From the NCBI GenBank assembly GCA_903960645.1, contig CAJCBN010000092.1, forward strand, positions 1 through 5,969: DNA of 5,969 nucleotides, in the 5' to 3' direction. The DNA comes from an uncultured Actinomycetes bacterium. Lineage in GTDB: Bacteria > Actinomycetota > Thermoleophilia > Gaiellales > F1-60-MAGs149. Each line of letters begins with the position of its first letter. Position 1 is the stretch's first letter. This document shows, piece after piece, positions 5,370 to 5,969 of this stretch. The position numbers were made by a program, and so were the translations under genes. The notes beneath the pieces were generated by a model, which saw nothing but the letters and a program-made list of their open reading frames with translations, was not told where the DNA came from and did no database searches.

Positions 5370-5969
5370 GTGTCCGACCCGGCCCTCGCACCCGTCTACC
5401 TCGTCGGCGGGACAGACCGCGGCAAGGTCCGGCGTGCCCTCGAACGTCTGCGCGACCGCTTCGCGGCCGACGCCGTTGAGCAGTTCGACGCCGCGGCCTG
5501 CGAGCCCGCCGACGTCGCCACCGCGTGCCTGCAGCAGGGGCTGTTCGCGGAGCACCGGCTCGTGATCGTCGAGGGCTGCGACGCCTGGGTGAAGCCGCGC
5601 CGCGCCGGCCGGCTCGACCCGCTGCTGGCCTACGTCGAGCAGCCGAGCCCGGCAACCACGCTCGTGGTGGTGATCGACGCCCCCGCCGATCCGCGCAAGC
5701 CGGTCTGGGGCAAGGATGACCCGCTGCTCAAGGCCGTCGCCAAGGCGGGTGGCAAGAACGCGATCCTGCTGTTCGAGGCGCCCAAGAGCGCCGTCTTCGC
5801 GCGTCAGGAGGCCGAGCGGTTGGGCGTGCGCCTGGAGCCCGACGCGATGCTGCGTTTCACCGAGCTGGTCGGGGACAACCCGGAGGAGATCACGGGCGAG
5901 TTCGAGAAGCTGGCGACGTTCGCCAACGGCGCCGAGATCGACGTGGCAATCGTCGAGACGATGGTCACC
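5370..5969 (+). CDS. holA: DNA polymerase III subunit delta; 3' end cut off by window
   Basis: The first 200 residues of the delta subunit, which opens the beta sliding clamp as part of the clamp-loader complex in replication. Family features are the N-terminal strand and glycines VYLVGGTDRGKVRRAL (9-24), the LFAEHRLVIVEG segment in the first domain, and LVGDNPEEITGEFEKLATFA (166-185), the domain II signature that in most homologues reads close to G-D-x-x-x-x-x-x-E-x-E-K-L. No Walker A motif is present, as expected for delta. The usual length is about 320-340 residues, so roughly 60 percent is present. The GTG at 5370 starts the protein two residues before the conserved region approaches and has AGGA 7 nt upstream. 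It begins 9 nt after the comEC stop, so co-transcription is likely. comEC next to holA is a common bacterial arrangement. Confidence 0.9.
   Translation, partial: MSDPALAPVYLVGGTDRGKVRRALERLRDRFAADAVEQFDAAACEPADVATACLQQGLFAEHRLVIVEGCDAWVKPRRAGRLDPLLAYVEQPSPATTLVVVIDAPADPRKPVWGKDDPLLKAVAKAGGKNAILLFEAPKSAVFARQEAERLGVRLEPDAMLRFTELVGDNPEEITGEFEKLATFANGAEIDVAIVETMVT

Noticed and set aside
3740..5479. A 579-residue plus-strand frame across comEC
   Set aside because: It is an Arg-rich shadow frame; comEC in the neighbouring frame has clear family motifs.

Overview
The window is very GC-rich chromosomal DNA with a housekeeping gene layout. I see a divergent pair of transcription units around one intergenic region at 530-767. 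On the minus strand, running off the left edge, is the N-terminal two thirds of a microbial rhodopsin (529 down to 1). On the plus strand is a tightly packed run: leuS (768-3272), comEA (3355-3951), comEC (3948-5360) and the start of holA (5370 to the right edge). I found no mobile element, CRISPR array, tRNA or rRNA.

The likely host is a high-GC actinobacterium. The order leuS-comEA-comEC-holA, the GTG starts and the -10-like TANNNT boxes placed 6 nt before two start codons all fit that phylum. The compact leucyl-tRNA synthetase, without the leucine-specific insertion, and the short ComEC, without a metallo-beta-lactamase domain, make me lean towards a deep lineage such as Thermoleophilia. 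That placement is inference and was not tested.

The plus-strand genes are not one pathway. LeuRS charges tRNA-Leu. ComEA and ComEC would bind DNA outside the membrane and pass a single strand through it. HolA is the delta subunit of the DNA polymerase III clamp loader. They probably share transcription. comEA and comEC overlap by 4 nt (GTGA) and are likely translationally coupled. holA starts 9 nt after comEC and may also have its own promoter.

The most interesting item is the rhodopsin. Its helix C reads as D-T-G at the three key positions (bacteriorhodopsin 85, 89 and 96). It therefore keeps the Schiff-base proton acceptor but lacks the usual carboxylic proton donor, and it carries two adjacent histidines at the cytoplasmic start of helix B. 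This matches the 'DTG' proton pumps described from Proteobacteria, here beside actinobacterial-type genes. Helices F and G, including the retinal-binding lysine, lie outside the window. The shared intergenic region holds several inverted repeats that could be control sites for either direction. I found no evidence for a wholly new multi-gene system.
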